Assembly (NCBI RefSeq): GCF_022848905.1
Contig: NZ_JAFIRA010000023.1
Span: 1 to 57,746 of the forward strand
Length of the DNA: 57,746 nucleotides
Reading direction: 5' to 3'
Source: Thermostichus vulcanus str. 'Rupite'
GTDB taxonomy: Bacteria; Cyanobacteriota; Cyanobacteriia; Thermostichales; Thermostichaceae
Position numbers and translations under genes: made by a program. Below, one piece after another: positions 1 to 8,873 of this stretch (positions within the stretch are counted from its first letter, which is position 1; each line of letters starts with the position of its first letter). The notes beneath the pieces were generated by a model. It was not told where the DNA came from and made no database searches. It worked only from the letters and a program-made list of their open reading frames with translations.

Positions 1-121
1 TTGAGTGTGGTGGTGACCCGTTTCATGGGGACTATTGTATGTACTATTTCTGTTGCTGAATAAATTCAGCCTGTGCGCTTATATCCCCCGGTTAGAAACC
101 GGGGGCTTTACGCTGCTTTTC
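1..121 (-). mobile_element. IS608-like tnpB element, left end only (copy 1, cut by window edge)
   Basis: The reverse complement of this segment matches the left end of the complete element at 31785-33091 with one visible substitution. It includes the CCCCCGGTT/AACCGGGGG hairpin, the AAAG guide directly before it, and the first codons of tnpB (minus strand, start codon at 24-26). The flanking target TTAC (read on the minus strand) is at 122-125. The insertion lies just past the stop codon of the neighbouring arginase-fold gene, so it should not damage that protein. The rest of the element lies outside the window. Confidence 0.93.
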
Positions 122-126
122 GTAAG

Positions 127-981
127 CTAAGCGGATTGAGGTTGAGCTGTCGCCCTAAGGGAATAGCAGCCGTAGCAGGCCAGCAGCCAATTGAGCAGGC
201 GGGCTACAGCACGTGCAGTCTGTCGTGTTGAGGATCCCACTGCAACCCCCCCCAGTGAAAGACCCACTACATTGCGGGCGGCAAAGATGGCCTCACACGT
301 TTGCAACAGTTGAAACCAAGTCAAGCCCCCCGGTTCCGGGTGATGCACCGCCTCCATCAGGGAGGGATCCAACACATTGCAGTCCAGCACCAGAAAAACC
401 GGCTGATCCGGCAATGCCTCTACCACCTGTTGTGGATCCCAGCCATCTTGCGCCCAGAATACCGGACTGTGCTGATTCTTCAGCCATTCATAGGCGCGAG
501 CACTGCCACTGCGCAGCCCCACATGCACCACCGGTAGCTTGTGCTGGTAAAGCAACTCCACCCAGGCCGCACTGCCATAGCCCATATCTTGATCCGGCTG
601 GGTCATTTCTGGAGAGGGCATTAGGTTGGCATGGGCACTGCAGTGCACCACACTCAGGTTGGGGTAATGCTTCCAGAGGGCCCGAATCGCCCCCCAACTG
701 GCGGAGAGTACCGAAGGCAAAAGCACTGGCCATTGTTGCCGTCGCCAAGCTTGAGTCACCGCTGCCTCACACACGCCGTAGGGAGGTTCATCCACCAGCC
801 CCGGCAATTGTGCCACCGCCAAGCCGTCCACATCGATCCCCAACTTGGGCTCAAAGGCACACAGCTCCGAACCGGCATTGAGAATGGCCATTGGTGCCTG
901 GGTGTCATTGCCAAAAGCCGTTGGGATCAGAACAACTCTGGCATTCGATTGGGAGCTGGGATGGAGCGACCATCGGGCCAT
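127..981 (-). CDS. Arginase/agmatinase-fold protein with degenerate metal site
   Basis: The 284-residue product follows the ureohydrolase (arginase/agmatinase) layout, but the family's manganese-binding motifs are eroded. The usual GGDHS reads PSVLS at about residues 89-93. The usual DAHxD reads SAHAN at 115-119, keeping only the histidine. The later DxDxxDP reads DCNVLDP at 200-206, with Asn in place of the second Asp. Family enzymes hydrolyse arginine or agmatine through a binuclear Mn centre that needs those residues, so I infer this protein is inactive as a ureohydrolase, or works in a regulatory or binding role. The reading frame is intact, so it is not an obvious pseudogene. It is divergent from psaD, and an IS copy sits just behind its stop codon. 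I do not assign a gene name. Confidence 0.72.
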   Translation of the reverse strand: MARWSLHPSSQSNARVVLIPTAFGNDTQAPMAILNAGSELCAFEPKLGIDVDGLAVAQLPGLVDEPPYGVCEAAVTQAWRRQQWPVLLPSVLSASWGAIRALWKHYPNLSVVHCSAHANLMPSPEMTQPDQDMGYGSAAWVELLYQHKLPVVHVGLRSGSARAYEWLKNQHSPVFWAQDGWDPQQVVEALPDQPVFLVLDCNVLDPSLMEAVHHPEPGGLTWFQLLQTCEAIFAARNVVGLSLGGVAVGSSTRQTARAVARLLNWLLACYGCYSLRATAQPQSA

Positions 982-1210
982 GGGCGTTGATCCTTATTCC
1001 AGAGTGTTACTTGTTTTCTATCACCTGTTTCTATAGTGACTTACTAGGTCTGCCGGGATCCCTCTCGAAGCAGGCTGGATCTGCTACGAAAGATTACAGT
1101 TCCCAGGTGGGTCTGGGGTCCAAAATCGGGTCGGTGGTAGATTCAAAGTGCTCCGCGCCGCAACCACAAATGCGGTCTGGACAACGCAAACAACAACGAG
1201 AAGGTAGGCT

Positions 1211-1645
1211 ATGGCTGTGAAGGAAGGCGATCCCCGTCAGGGGGCGACATTGCCCCTATTTGGGGGATCCACCGGAGGGCTGTTGAGCGCAGCCGAAACC
1301 GAAGAAAAATACGTGATCACTTGGACAGGCAAGCCGGGGCAAGTGTTTGAAATGCCCACAGGCGGCGCTGCCGAGATGGTGGAGGGCAAAAATTTCCTCA
1401 CCTTCGCCCGCAAAGAACAATGCTTGGCGTTGGGTGCCCAGTTGATCTCCGACTACAAGATCAAGGACTACCAGATCTTCCGCATTCCGGCGGGTGGGGA
1501 TCCGGTGCTGGTGCATCCCAAGGATGGTGTTTTTCCTGAGAAGGCCAACGAAGGTCGGGACACTGTCGGCAAGGTCGATCACAACATCGGCAAAAACAAA
1601 GAGCCGATCAGCTACAAGTTCACCGACAAGAAGCCTTGGGATTAG
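1211..1645 (+). CDS. psaD: Photosystem I subunit II (PsaD)
   Basis: PsaD is the stromal (cytoplasmic) PSI subunit that helps dock ferredoxin and stabilises PsaC. The 144-residue protein has the expected length and hallmark stretches: the FGGSTGGLL start region, EKYVITW near residue 33, the basic [11 protein letters not shown] segment, and a C-terminal NKEPISYKF region. It has no signal peptide or membrane span, as expected. It is monocistronic: divergent from the arginase-fold gene and followed by a strong hairpin-plus-T terminator. A weak promoter candidate upstream is TTGTTT near 1011 with TATAGT near 1032, but the spacer is short (15 nt). Confidence 0.97.
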   Translation: MAVKEGDPRQGATLPLFGGSTGGLLSAAETEEKYVITWTGKPGQVFEMPTGGAAEMVEGKNFLTFARKEQCLALGAQLISDYKIKDYQIFRIPAGGDPVLVHPKDGVFPEKANEGRDTVGKVDHNIGKNKEPISYKFTDKKPWD

Positions 1646-1690
1646 TCCTCAACCTTAAATTTGGCTTTGGTTACGTCTGCTGTTGTGGAT

Positions 1691-1716
1691 CCCCTGGCTA
1701 AAGCTGGGGGATTTTT
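1691..1716 (+). terminator. Rho-independent terminator of psaD
   Basis: An 8-bp stem (CCCCTGGC pairing with GCTGGGGG, including two G-T wobbles) closes a TAAA loop and is followed by ATTTTT. It lies 45 nt after the psaD stop codon, between psaD and the convergent peroxiredoxin gene. Confidence 0.75.
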
Positions 1717-1823
1717 CGTGGCCACAGGGGATGCAAACAAAAAGCTCCAACCCAAACAGAGCTGGAGCTGAACCCAAAGCCAGTCGGGATCCGCGTGAGG
1801 TGGCAGGGATCCCCACATCAGAG

Positions 1824-2426
1824 TTAAACGGCGGCGAAGAACTCCTTGGACTTCACCGGGTCAGGATTCATGGTTTTTTGGCCAGGCTGCCAGTTGGCGG
1901 GGCACACTTCATCCGGGTGGGTTTGCACGTACTGGATGGCCTGCAACGTGCGCAAGGTTTCATCCACGCTCCGGCCAAAGGCAAGGTTATTGATGGTGGC
2001 GTGCTGAATAATCCCTTCTTTATCAATGATGAACAGGCCACGCAGGGCTACACCAGCCTCCGGATCCAGGACATTGTAGGCAGCGCTGATCTCTTTTTTC
2101 AGGTCAGACACCAAAGGATATTTCAGCTCACCGACACCCCCGGCTTTGCGGTCGGTTTGAGTCCAAGCCAAGTGAGAGTATTCGCTATCCACTGAAACAC
2201 CCAGGATTTCGGTATTCAGGTTGGCGAAGTCGGCATAACGATCGCTGAAGGCCGTGATCTCAGTGGGGCAGACGAAGGTGAAGTCCAAAGGATAGAAGAA
2301 CAGCACCACATACTTTTTGCCCTTGTAGTCCGAGAGCTTGACCGTCTTGAATTCCATGTCGTAGACGGCAGTGGCAGAGAAATCTGGGGCGGGCTGGCCG
2401 ACGCGCAGACATCCTTCCTGAGACAT
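1824..2426 (-). CDS. Typical 2-Cys peroxiredoxin
   Basis: The 200-residue protein is a thioredoxin-fold peroxidase of the AhpC/TSA family, which reduces H2O2 and organic peroxides, usually with thioredoxin as donor. The peroxidatic Cys is residue 53 in FTFVCPTE, preceded by the conserved FFYPLDF. The resolving Cys is residue 175 in DEVCPANW. Both are intact, giving the typical 2-Cys mechanism. The start is supported by an AAGGAG ribosome site just upstream (AAGGAGCCTTGACTTATG on the minus strand). The gene is convergent with psaD and appears monocistronic. Confidence 0.95.
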   Translation of the reverse strand: MSQEGCLRVGQPAPDFSATAVYDMEFKTVKLSDYKGKKYVVLFFYPLDFTFVCPTEITAFSDRYADFANLNTEILGVSVDSEYSHLAWTQTDRKAGGVGELKYPLVSDLKKEISAAYNVLDPEAGVALRGLFIIDKEGIIQHATINNLAFGRSVDETLRTLQAIQYVQTHPDEVCPANWQPGQKTMNPDPVKSKEFFAAV

Positions 2427-2892
2427 AAGTCAAGGCTCCTTGTAGTAGAGTGACAGAGAAATGTAAACCAAACTTAATATACCATACTCATAACGAGTTT
2501 GTCTTAATGGGGATGCAATGGGATCCCTGAGGGGGTGAAACCTCAGAGGATGTCAATGACCCTGCATCAATGACAAGATGAGAGTCAGGCGAACTGGCCT
2601 AGACCAATTCATTGCATAGCCCGCTAGGGATCCCGCCTCAAACCTGCCCGAATGGGCCGAGTTGGATCCCGATTACAGCCCTTTACGCCAAGGGCGCGCT
2701 GGCGCGAATGCTAGTCACCCTGCACAGGGTATGTAACCCTATTCTTCTTCCAAGAGCTGTCGGGGACACCAGCATTTAGGAAACCCACAAAAAGGCTGTA
2801 AAGCGATTTCCGGGCAGATGCTCCAAATCCGGTTTCGAGCAAAACCCGCCCAGTTGATTCTTTCCCGTTTGTAGCTCGGGGATCCCGTCGCC
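2427..2892. other. Intergenic region, 466 nt
   Basis: This gap carries the peroxiredoxin promoter region at its left end (AT-rich around 2470-2500) and at least four GGATCC palindromes. I see no RNA gene. The long minus-strand frame across 2711-3079 is low-complexity and overlaps the zinc-ribbon gene, so I reject it. Confidence 0.5.
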
Positions 2893-3120
2893 ATGAGGGT
2901 GGCTCTAGAGTTCCTTTATCACTTCTGTTGCGATCACTGTCAGCGTTGGTGGAGCCAGGCGGATGTGGATCCACAGCCAGGGGATCCCCTGTATTGCCCC
3001 TACTGTGGCCTCCAGAACCGCATTGAACGCATTGACACCTTTCGCAATGCCCTGCGGGGGAGCTGCCTGACCCGCCCACCCGATGCCGTTTCAGTGGAAT
3101 CTGGTGAGCAGAGGGCCTAG
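2893..3120 (+). CDS. Small zinc-ribbon-like protein
   Basis: The 75-residue product has two CxxC knuckles spaced as in a zinc ribbon: C13-D-H-C16 and C35-P-Y-C38, with aromatic and basic residues between. This suggests one structural Zn site and possible nucleic-acid or protein binding. No family name is recognised. There is no strong Shine-Dalgarno sequence, so the exact start is uncertain. The paired cysteines argue that the frame is real. The C-terminal third looks disordered. Confidence 0.6.
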   Translation: MRVALEFLYHFCCDHCQRWWSQADVDPQPGDPLYCPYCGLQNRIERIDTFRNALRGSCLTRPPDAVSVESGEQRA

Positions 3121-3214
3121 ATGTCAGTGAACAGCACCCAAAAGGCGGGGATCAATCTCAGGGCAAGCGATCCCCAGTTTTCAGGCGTTCAATTCAGGCT
3201 CTCAAATCCATCCT

Positions 3215-3496
3215 TCACCCATTCACCGCGTCCGCCAGAACCCCTAGCTCAGGAGGCAACCATTGGTAGCGATTGGGTTCAACCTCAGGCCCTGTAGAAT
3301 CCAACAAGCAGCGGCAAGGCCGCCGTTCCTCCAAAAGGGTGGTAGAACATGAGCAGCTGTAAATCTCCAGATAGTCATCGGGATCCGCCTCAAAAATGGC
3401 ATGCTGGCCAGGGAAGAGGGTGCGCTCCCAATGACCGGGAATGGTTCGGATCACCTGAACCTGACCGGAACCATTGATGAAGGCGTATCTTTTCAT
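3215..3496 (-). CDS. DUF1830 family protein
   Basis: The 93-residue protein resembles the cyanobacterial DUF1830 family: an N-terminal Y-x-N segment, an ERTLFPGQHAIFEA core near residues 25-38, the LEIYSC stretch, and a Cys-rich patch ending in PCRCL. The function of the family is unknown to me. It stands alone and is transcribed away from the FBP/SBPase gene. Confidence 0.72.
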   Translation of the reverse strand: MKRYAFINGSGQVQVIRTIPGHWERTLFPGQHAIFEADPDDYLEIYSCSCSTTLLEERRPCRCLLDSTGPEVEPNRYQWLPPELGVLADAVNG

Positions 3497-3755
3497 TGCG
3501 CTTTTTTTAATGGGGTTAAGAAAAACTTATTGCCTTTAAGTCAGGGTATCACCCCCGATCCCCGAGCGACAATAGCAAACTACCAAGACGGGGATCGCTC
3601 TTGCTGCTTGACTTTGGGCGATTTGTTCTCTCAGATTATTCCCGCCAAGAAAATCGGATCCCGAGGGGAAGCCTGCCCTGGTAAACTAAGAAGAACAATC
3701 TGAAGACATCCTTAAGCTAGTCTTAATCATTCCGACATCACCAAGGGAGCACGCC

Positions 3756-4796
3756 GTGGACAATAAGTTGGGGCTGGAAATTATCGAAGTTGTGGAACAG
3801 GCCGCCATTGCCTCCGCCCGCTGGATGGGGAAAGGGGACAACAAGACTGCCGACCGGGTCGCTGTGGAAGCGATGCGGGAAAAGATGAACCAGATCCTGA
3901 TGCGCGGACGGATCGTGATTGGCGAGGGTACCCGCGACGAAGCACCCATGCTCTACATCGGCGAGGAGGTGGGTATTTGTACCCGACCGGATGCTGACCA
4001 GTTCTGCCGCCTCGAAGAGTTGGTGGAGATTGATATTGCGGTGGATCCCTGCGAGGGCACCAACTTGGTGGCTAAGGGGCAGAACGGCTCCATGGCGGTG
4101 CTGGCCATTTCCGAAAAAGGCGGCCTCCTCAATGCCCCTGACATCTACATGCAAAAGTTGGCGGCTCCTCCGCAAGCCAAGGGCAAAGTCCACATCGACT
4201 ATCCCCCGGAGAAGAACTTGCAAATCATCGCCGAATGCCTGGATCGGGAGGTTTCTGACCTGACGGTGATTGTCATGGATCGGAAGCGCCACACGGATCT
4301 CATCCAAGCCATTCGCAGTACCGGCGCGCGGGTAAAGCTGATTTCGGATGGGGATATTTCGGCGGCTTTGTCAGCAGGCTTTAATGGCTCTGGTATCCAT
4401 GCCCTAATGGGGATCGGGGCCGCTCCGGAGGGGGTAATTTCGGCAGCGGCTTTGCGTTGTTTGGGAGCCCACTTCCAAGGGCGCCTGATCTACGACCCTG
4501 AGGTGGTGCAGGCGGGTACCTACCTGCCCCCGATTGAGGAAACGCGGCGTGAGCTGAAAGAGAAGGGCATTGAGGATCCGGACAAGGTTTGGGAATGTGA
4601 AGAGCTAGCTAGCGGCAAAGAAGTTCTCTTCGCCGCCACAGGAATCACCGACGGGGATCTGATGAAGGGGGTGCGGTTCTTCGGTGGGGGTGCTCGCACG
4701 GAGTCTTTGATTATCTCTAGCCAATCCCGCACCGTGCGCTTCGTGGATACCATCCACATGAAAGATGGCCAGCCACGCGGCTTGCAACTGCGTTAA
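3756..4796 (+). CDS. glpX: Class II fructose-1,6-/sedoheptulose-1,7-bisphosphatase
   Basis: The 346-residue enzyme dephosphorylates fructose-1,6-bisphosphate and, in cyanobacteria, also sedoheptulose-1,7-bisphosphate. It thus serves gluconeogenesis and the regenerative phase of the Calvin cycle. Visible GlpX-family signatures are [16 protein letters not shown] near residues 50-65 and VDPCEGTNL near 97-105 (metal and phosphate site), plus the late [11 protein letters not shown] motif. It starts with GTG, preceded by AAGGGAG at 3744-3750. The length is normal for the family. It stands in front of hemA, but a 328-nt gap with a terminator-like hairpin separates them, so joint transcription is doubtful. 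Confidence 0.95.
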   Translation: MDNKLGLEIIEVVEQAAIASARWMGKGDNKTADRVAVEAMREKMNQILMRGRIVIGEGTRDEAPMLYIGEEVGICTRPDADQFCRLEELVEIDIAVDPCEGTNLVAKGQNGSMAVLAISEKGGLLNAPDIYMQKLAAPPQAKGKVHIDYPPEKNLQIIAECLDREVSDLTVIVMDRKRHTDLIQAIRSTGARVKLISDGDISAALSAGFNGSGIHALMGIGAAPEGVISAAALRCLGAHFQGRLIYDPEVVQAGTYLPPIEETRRELKEKGIEDPDKVWECEELASGKEVLFAATGITDGDLMKGVRFFGGGARTESLIISSQSRTVRFVDTIHMKDGQPRGLQLR

Positions 4797-5124
4797 GGGA
4801 TCCCCTTGCCCAGACAGACGGCATCGGCGGCTTTCCCACGGCGAAGGTCGCTGGTGTTTCTGCGTCTGATTGGCAAGATTACGAAAGCTATCAAATTTGC
4901 TCCCGCAAAAACGTAATAACTCTTCAGCAAAATCCTGCAAAACCCGCTCGATACTGGTTCTAGGGTTTAGGTAGGCTGAGAAAAGTTACCTAACCTTGCT
5001 GGACTCGAGCGAAGGGAGTTCCTCCGCATCGGTTACAGCCTTTCGGTTCCCTCTGAAACAAGATTTGCTTTTGTTCAGGGTTTTTGTTTTTAGTAACTTT
5101 TTGCTGTAGAGACGACGGAGAGGC
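4797..5124 (+). other. glpX-hemA intergenic region with structured leader
   Basis: The gap contains an inverted repeat TTAGGTA/TACCTAA at 4967-4993 without a T-run. Further on there is a bulged stem at 5049-5080 followed by a long T-rich tract. An upstream AGGGA at 5013-5017 could pair with TCCCT at 5048-5052 and compete with that stem. I see no coding sequence. Confidence 0.45.
5049..5090 (+). terminator. Terminator-like hairpin in the hemA leader
   Basis: CCC, TGAA and CAA on the 5' side pair with TTG, TTCA and GGG on the 3' side, with small bulges, followed by TTTTTGTTTT. It ends about 35 nt before the hemA start codon. It could simply end glpX transcripts or attenuate hemA expression. 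Confidence 0.5.
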
Positions 5125-6420
5125 ATGTTTATCGCGGTTGTCGGTCTTAGCCATCGCACAGCTCCTGTAGAAATTCGGGAGCAGCTCAGCATCCCTGAGA
5201 TGGAGGTGGGGGAGACGATCCAGCAGCTTTGCGCCTATCCTCACATTGAGGAAGCTGCTATCCTCAGCACCTGTAATCGCCTGGAAGTTTATATCGTCAC
5301 TCCAGAAATGGAGAGTGGCGTGCGGCAGACGATGCAGTTTTTGGCCGAATCCAAAGGGATCCCGTTGGCCCAACTGCGCCCCCACCTATTCACTCTCATC
5401 TACCAAGATGCGGCCATGCATCTGATGCGGGTCGCGGCTGGTCTGGATAGCTTGGTGCTGGGGGAAGGACAGATCCTCTCCCAGGTCAAGAAAGCCCAAC
5501 AACTGGGTCAAGCCTGCAACGGCATGGATCGCATCCTCAATCGTCTCTTCAAAGCTGCCATCACTGCCGGTAAGCGCATCCGTACTGAAACGGAGATCGG
5601 CACGGGGGCCATGTCCATCAGCTCCGCCGCTGTCGAGTTGGCTCTACAAGAACAGGGATCCCTCTCTCAAGGCAAGATCACAGTTGTCGGAGCGGGGAAA
5701 ATGTCTCGCCTGCTGGTGCAGCACCTGTTGGCCAAGGGGGCCGTCGATATTACCGTCGTCAACCGTTCCTTAGAGCGGGCCCAAGACCTGGTCAAGCAAT
5801 TTGAGCAACCGATCCAGGTGCTGCCCTGGGATGACCTATTGAGCAGTGTGGCGGAATCTAACCTGGTGTTCACCAGCACTGGCGCTACCCAACCAATCCT
5901 GAATTATCAGCAACTGGAAGCGGTGCTGCAGCCGGATCAACCCATTCTGCTGGTGGATATTTCGGTGCCGCGCAACATCGACCCCGATGTGGAAAAGCTC
6001 AAAGGGGCACAGGTGTTCAATGTGGATCACCTCTCCCGCATTGTGGAGGAAAACCGCGCCCAACGGCAAAAGCTAGCTTTAGCAGCAGAAGCGCTGATCG
6101 AAGAAGAGGTGGAGCAATTTATGGAGTGGTGGCGTTCCCTAGAGACCGTGCCTACCATTTCTAGCCTGCGCCACAAGGTGGAATCGATTCGTGAGCAGGA
6201 GATGGAAAAAGCCCTTTCGCGCCTGGGTCAAGACTTCGCCGAAAAGCACCTGGAGGTGATCGACGCGCTGACCCGGGGCATTGTCAACAAGATTCTGCAC
6301 GACCCAATGGTACAACTCCGGGCCAAGCGGGATATCGAGGCGCGGCGAGCCGCCATGCACACGTTACAGGAGCTGTTTAACCTGGATCCGATGCTGTTTC
6401 AGGCCCAGCAGGAGCGCTAG
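5125..6420 (+). CDS. hemA: Glutamyl-tRNA reductase
   Basis: HemA reduces glutamyl-tRNA(Glu) to glutamate-1-semialdehyde with NADPH, the first committed step of C5 tetrapyrrole (chlorophyll, bilin, haem) synthesis. The 431-residue protein has the conserved [13 protein letters not shown] start, the catalytic Cys50 in [10 protein letters not shown], and the [13 protein letters not shown] block near residues 110-122. A Rossmann glycine motif (VVGAGKMS) follows near 188, and then the C-terminal helical dimerisation region. A GGAGAGG ribosome site precedes the ATG. Length and order of motifs are normal. Confidence 0.97.
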   Translation: MFIAVVGLSHRTAPVEIREQLSIPEMEVGETIQQLCAYPHIEEAAILSTCNRLEVYIVTPEMESGVRQTMQFLAESKGIPLAQLRPHLFTLIYQDAAMHLMRVAAGLDSLVLGEGQILSQVKKAQQLGQACNGMDRILNRLFKAAITAGKRIRTETEIGTGAMSISSAAVELALQEQGSLSQGKITVVGAGKMSRLLVQHLLAKGAVDITVVNRSLERAQDLVKQFEQPIQVLPWDDLLSSVAESNLVFTSTGATQPILNYQQLEAVLQPDQPILLVDISVPRNIDPDVEKLKGAQVFNVDHLSRIVEENRAQRQKLALAAEALIEEEVEQFMEWWRSLETVPTISSLRHKVESIREQEMEKALSRLGQDFAEKHLEVIDALTRGIVNKILHDPMVQLRAKRDIEARRAAMHTLQELFNLDPMLFQAQQER

Positions 6421-6532
6421 GGATCCCTTGACTGGGCAGTATCGGCAAGAGTTGAAGAATTGTAACAGCTCTCTCATCCTGGGTGGGGAGCTGCCCTTAG
6501 GATACAAAACGTAAGCCATGGGAGTTGGGGTT

Positions 6533-6640
6533 ATGTTCGGACAGTACGAAGTGTTTGTGCAATTGGCCCTCTTGGCCTTGATCGTCTTAGCAGGCCCAGC
6601 CGTGATCTTTTTGCTCTACTTACGCGGCGCCGATATGTAA
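6533..6640 (+). CDS. psb30: Photosystem II protein Psb30 (Ycf12)
   Basis: This 35-residue single-span membrane protein matches Psb30/Ycf12, a small PSII core subunit. It has a short polar N-terminus, then a hydrophobic span containing QLALLALIVLAGPAVIFLL and a basic end (LRGADM); the LIVLAGP core is characteristic. I chose the ATG at 6533 because GGAG at 6521-6524 is well placed. An in-frame ATG at 6518 would add five residues but has no ribosome site. It lies 112 nt after hemA in the same direction. Confidence 0.85.
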   Translation: MFGQYEVFVQLALLALIVLAGPAVIFLLYLRGADM

Positions 6641-6718
6641 GGGGATCCCGTGAGCCAGGGCCAGGGGCTACATATTGACTGAGGCTGGCTTCTCACCGGA
6701 GAGGATGAGGAAGCAGCG

Positions 6719-7019
6719 TGGCCTACGATGACCCTACGGGTCGTCCGGAGGACGATTCGGAATGGGTGTACCAGACCACCTTCCAGAGAGGAGAGCCTGC
6801 AAGAGGGCTTACAGCAGGGCTTACAGCAAGAAGCGAGCCGACGGACCTCTGAATCAACTGAATCAACTGCGGCGCAAGCTAGGGCCTTTGCCGGAAGAGA
6901 CAGCTGAGACCATCCGGCTTCTGTCTACCTAGCAGTTGGAGGCTTTGGCAGAGGCTTTGCTGGATTTCCAAACCCTGGAGGATTTGACTGGTTGGCTCAC
7001 GGATCCCTCATCCCGTTAG
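6719..7019 (+). pseudogene. Remnant of a DUF4351/Rpn-type nuclease-like gene
   Basis: Pieces of the C-terminal region typical of DUF4351 proteins survive in two frames. The frame through 6797 reads LQEGLQQGLQQEASRR. Another frame then reads LRRKLGPLPEETAETIRLLST, an in-frame TAG at 6930-6932, QLEALAEALLDFQTLEDLTGWL, and a stop at 7017-7019. A frameshift and a nonsense codon therefore separate recognisable parts, and no N-terminal nuclease domain is visible. Such Rpn/DUF4351 genes are abundant and often decaying in cyanobacteria. The left limit is approximate. Confidence 0.7.
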
Positions 7020-7088
7020 CATTCGATTGAACCTTAGCTCCTGTCATCTCGGAATTCTCGTGCGACTTCACCTACCCGAATCGGCTCT

Positions 7089-8174
7089 ATGAAACTGCCA
7101 CGGGTGTTGCTCTGTGGCTACTATGGCTACGGCAATGGTGGCGATGAAGCGTTGTTGTTGGCTCTCCTGCAGCAGCTCCAACAGTTGCCTGTTCCTGTGC
7201 AGCCGGTGGTTCTCTCCCATCAGCCGGCTCAAACGGCAGCCACCTACCCGGTATTGGCTTGCCCCCGTTTTAATGGGTTAGCTCTACAGCGCTGTTTGCG
7301 GGAGGCCGAGGCTTTTGTTTGGGGTGGGGGTAGCCTGTTACAGGATCGCACCAGTTGGCGTAGCCCTCTGTATTACTTGGGGGTAATGGGCCTAGCTCAG
7401 CAATGGGGGTTGAAGACCTTCGCCTGGGCACAAGGGATCGGCCCGTTGGAGCGAGGGTGGGTGCGCCATTTGGCACGGCGATCCTTGGCGGGTTGTACGG
7501 CCATTAGTGTGCGGGATAGGGCTGCCTCAGAATGGTTGGAACAGTGGGGGATCCCGCACCAGGTGGCTCCGGATCCGGTGTGGGGTTTGGTGGCTAAAAG
7601 GCTCCCGGAATGGGATGGGTGGCCGCAGCCCCGCATTGCTGTGGTCCTGCGCCAGCACCCTCAGTTAACCCCGGCTCGCATTGAATCTCTGAGTCAAGGG
7701 TTGGCACGCCTGCAGGACTCGACCGGAGCTTATTTTCTCTTCATTCCTTTTCAACTGGCTCGGCAGGGATCCCCAGATTTGGGGGCGGATTATCGCTTGG
7801 CTCAAAATCTGCAGCGGCGCATGCCCGGCCCCGCTCAGGTTCTGGAAATTCGGGATCCCTGTTTGTTGAAGGGCAGTTTTCAAGGGGTGCGGCTGGTGAT
7901 CACGATGCGCTACCACGGACTGGTGATGGCGGCGGCAGAGGGCTGTCGTTGCTTTGGCCTTAGCTACGATCCCAAGGTGAAAACCCTGCTGCAAGACCTA
8001 AACATGCCCGGCTGGGATCTGGAGACCCTTCCCACCGATGTGGAAACCCTGCACCGGAGTTGGTTAGCCTGTTACGAGCAAGGTTTGGCCCTTACCCCGG
8101 CGGAGATTCAGGACTGGATCCAGCGTTCGGCTCGCCATGGGGAACTGCTCCGGCAGCATTTGAGCTGGGGGTAG
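7089..8174 (+). CDS. csaB: CsaB-like polysaccharide pyruvyl transferase
   Basis: The 361-residue protein begins with LLCGYYGYGNGGDEALLLALL, the nucleotide-binding start typical of cyanobacterial CsaB. Later blocks are WGGGSLLQD, the AQGIGPLERG stretch and TMRYHGLVMAA near residue 277. Family members transfer pyruvyl groups from phosphoenolpyruvate to cell-wall or exopolysaccharides. It is probably cytoplasmic. No glycan genes adjoin it directly; the extracellular glycan operon begins about 5.5 kb away. Confidence 0.85.
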   Translation: MKLPRVLLCGYYGYGNGGDEALLLALLQQLQQLPVPVQPVVLSHQPAQTAATYPVLACPRFNGLALQRCLREAEAFVWGGGSLLQDRTSWRSPLYYLGVMGLAQQWGLKTFAWAQGIGPLERGWVRHLARRSLAGCTAISVRDRAASEWLEQWGIPHQVAPDPVWGLVAKRLPEWDGWPQPRIAVVLRQHPQLTPARIESLSQGLARLQDSTGAYFLFIPFQLARQGSPDLGADYRLAQNLQRRMPGPAQVLEIRDPCLLKGSFQGVRLVITMRYHGLVMAAAEGCRCFGLSYDPKVKTLLQDLNMPGWDLETLPTDVETLHRSWLACYEQGLALTPAEIQDWIQRSARHGELLRQHLSWG

Positions 8175-8238
8175 CCACTCTGGAGCCAAAACCTGCTCCG
8201 TGCTTATGCCAAGCCAGTACCCGCAGGGATCCCCTCCC

Positions 8239-8823
8239 ATGACGTTGCAAACCCACCCCCTCACCCGCGAACAAGTTCTGAGTGCGATGATCGCCACCAG
8301 CGGCGGCTTGGCACTCCTGGCCGGTCTGTGGAGTTGGCTGGGATCCCTATCCGTCCCGTTTTCTTGGGATCCGCTGGCACTGCTGTGGGGTGTGGGGTTG
8401 GGCTTTGGGGTGGTGCTGATGAGCGAACTGGTTTACCGCCTTTGGCCTGACTATCGCCGTGCTGCCCGCACCTATTTGCAGTTGATTGTGGATCCCTTGC
8501 AGTGGGGGGATGTGTTTTGGCTGGGGCTGTTGCCGGGCTGGAGCGAGGAATGGTTGTTTCGGGGCGTGTTGGTTTCGGTGTGGGTTGCTGGTCCCTTGGG
8601 TTGGGCGGGCGGGATCCTCTGCAGCAGTCTTTTGTTCGGGGTATTGCACTGGCTGGAATGGCGGGGGTGGCCTTATGCCCTCTGGGCCAGTGGGGTCGGA
8701 ATCCTGCTGGGGATAGGGTTGTGGCTGTCAGGAAACTTGCTGGTCACCATCGTTGCCCATGTCCTCATCAACTGGTTTGCCGCGCTGTGGTGGAAATATC
8801 GTCAATGCACCTCTGAACAATAG
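8239..8823 (+). CDS. CPBP family intramembrane metalloprotease
   Basis: The polytopic membrane protein carries the CPBP (Abi/CAAX-protease-like) motifs: EEWLFRG (the EExxxR motif), a conserved His in LLFGVLHW, and another in IVAHVLINWF. These form the intramembrane metal-dependent active site in relatives. I placed the start at the ATG at 8239 (194 residues). A GTG at 8200 would add 13 residues of low-quality sequence. Substrate unknown. It follows csaB closely and precedes a hydrolase in the same direction, so co-transcription is plausible. Confidence 0.82.
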   Translation: MTLQTHPLTREQVLSAMIATSGGLALLAGLWSWLGSLSVPFSWDPLALLWGVGLGFGVVLMSELVYRLWPDYRRAARTYLQLIVDPLQWGDVFWLGLLPGWSEEWLFRGVLVSVWVAGPLGWAGGILCSSLLFGVLHWLEWRGWPYALWASGVGILLGIGLWLSGNLLVTIVAHVLINWFAALWWKYRQCTSEQ

Positions 8824-8873
8824 GCTCCCTTCCACCGCTTTTGCTCAACCCCTTTGAAGGAGTGATGGAGTTC

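Noticed and set aside
2711-3079. 122-residue minus-strand ORF
   Set aside because: Low-complexity frame overlapping the zinc-ribbon gene on the other strand.
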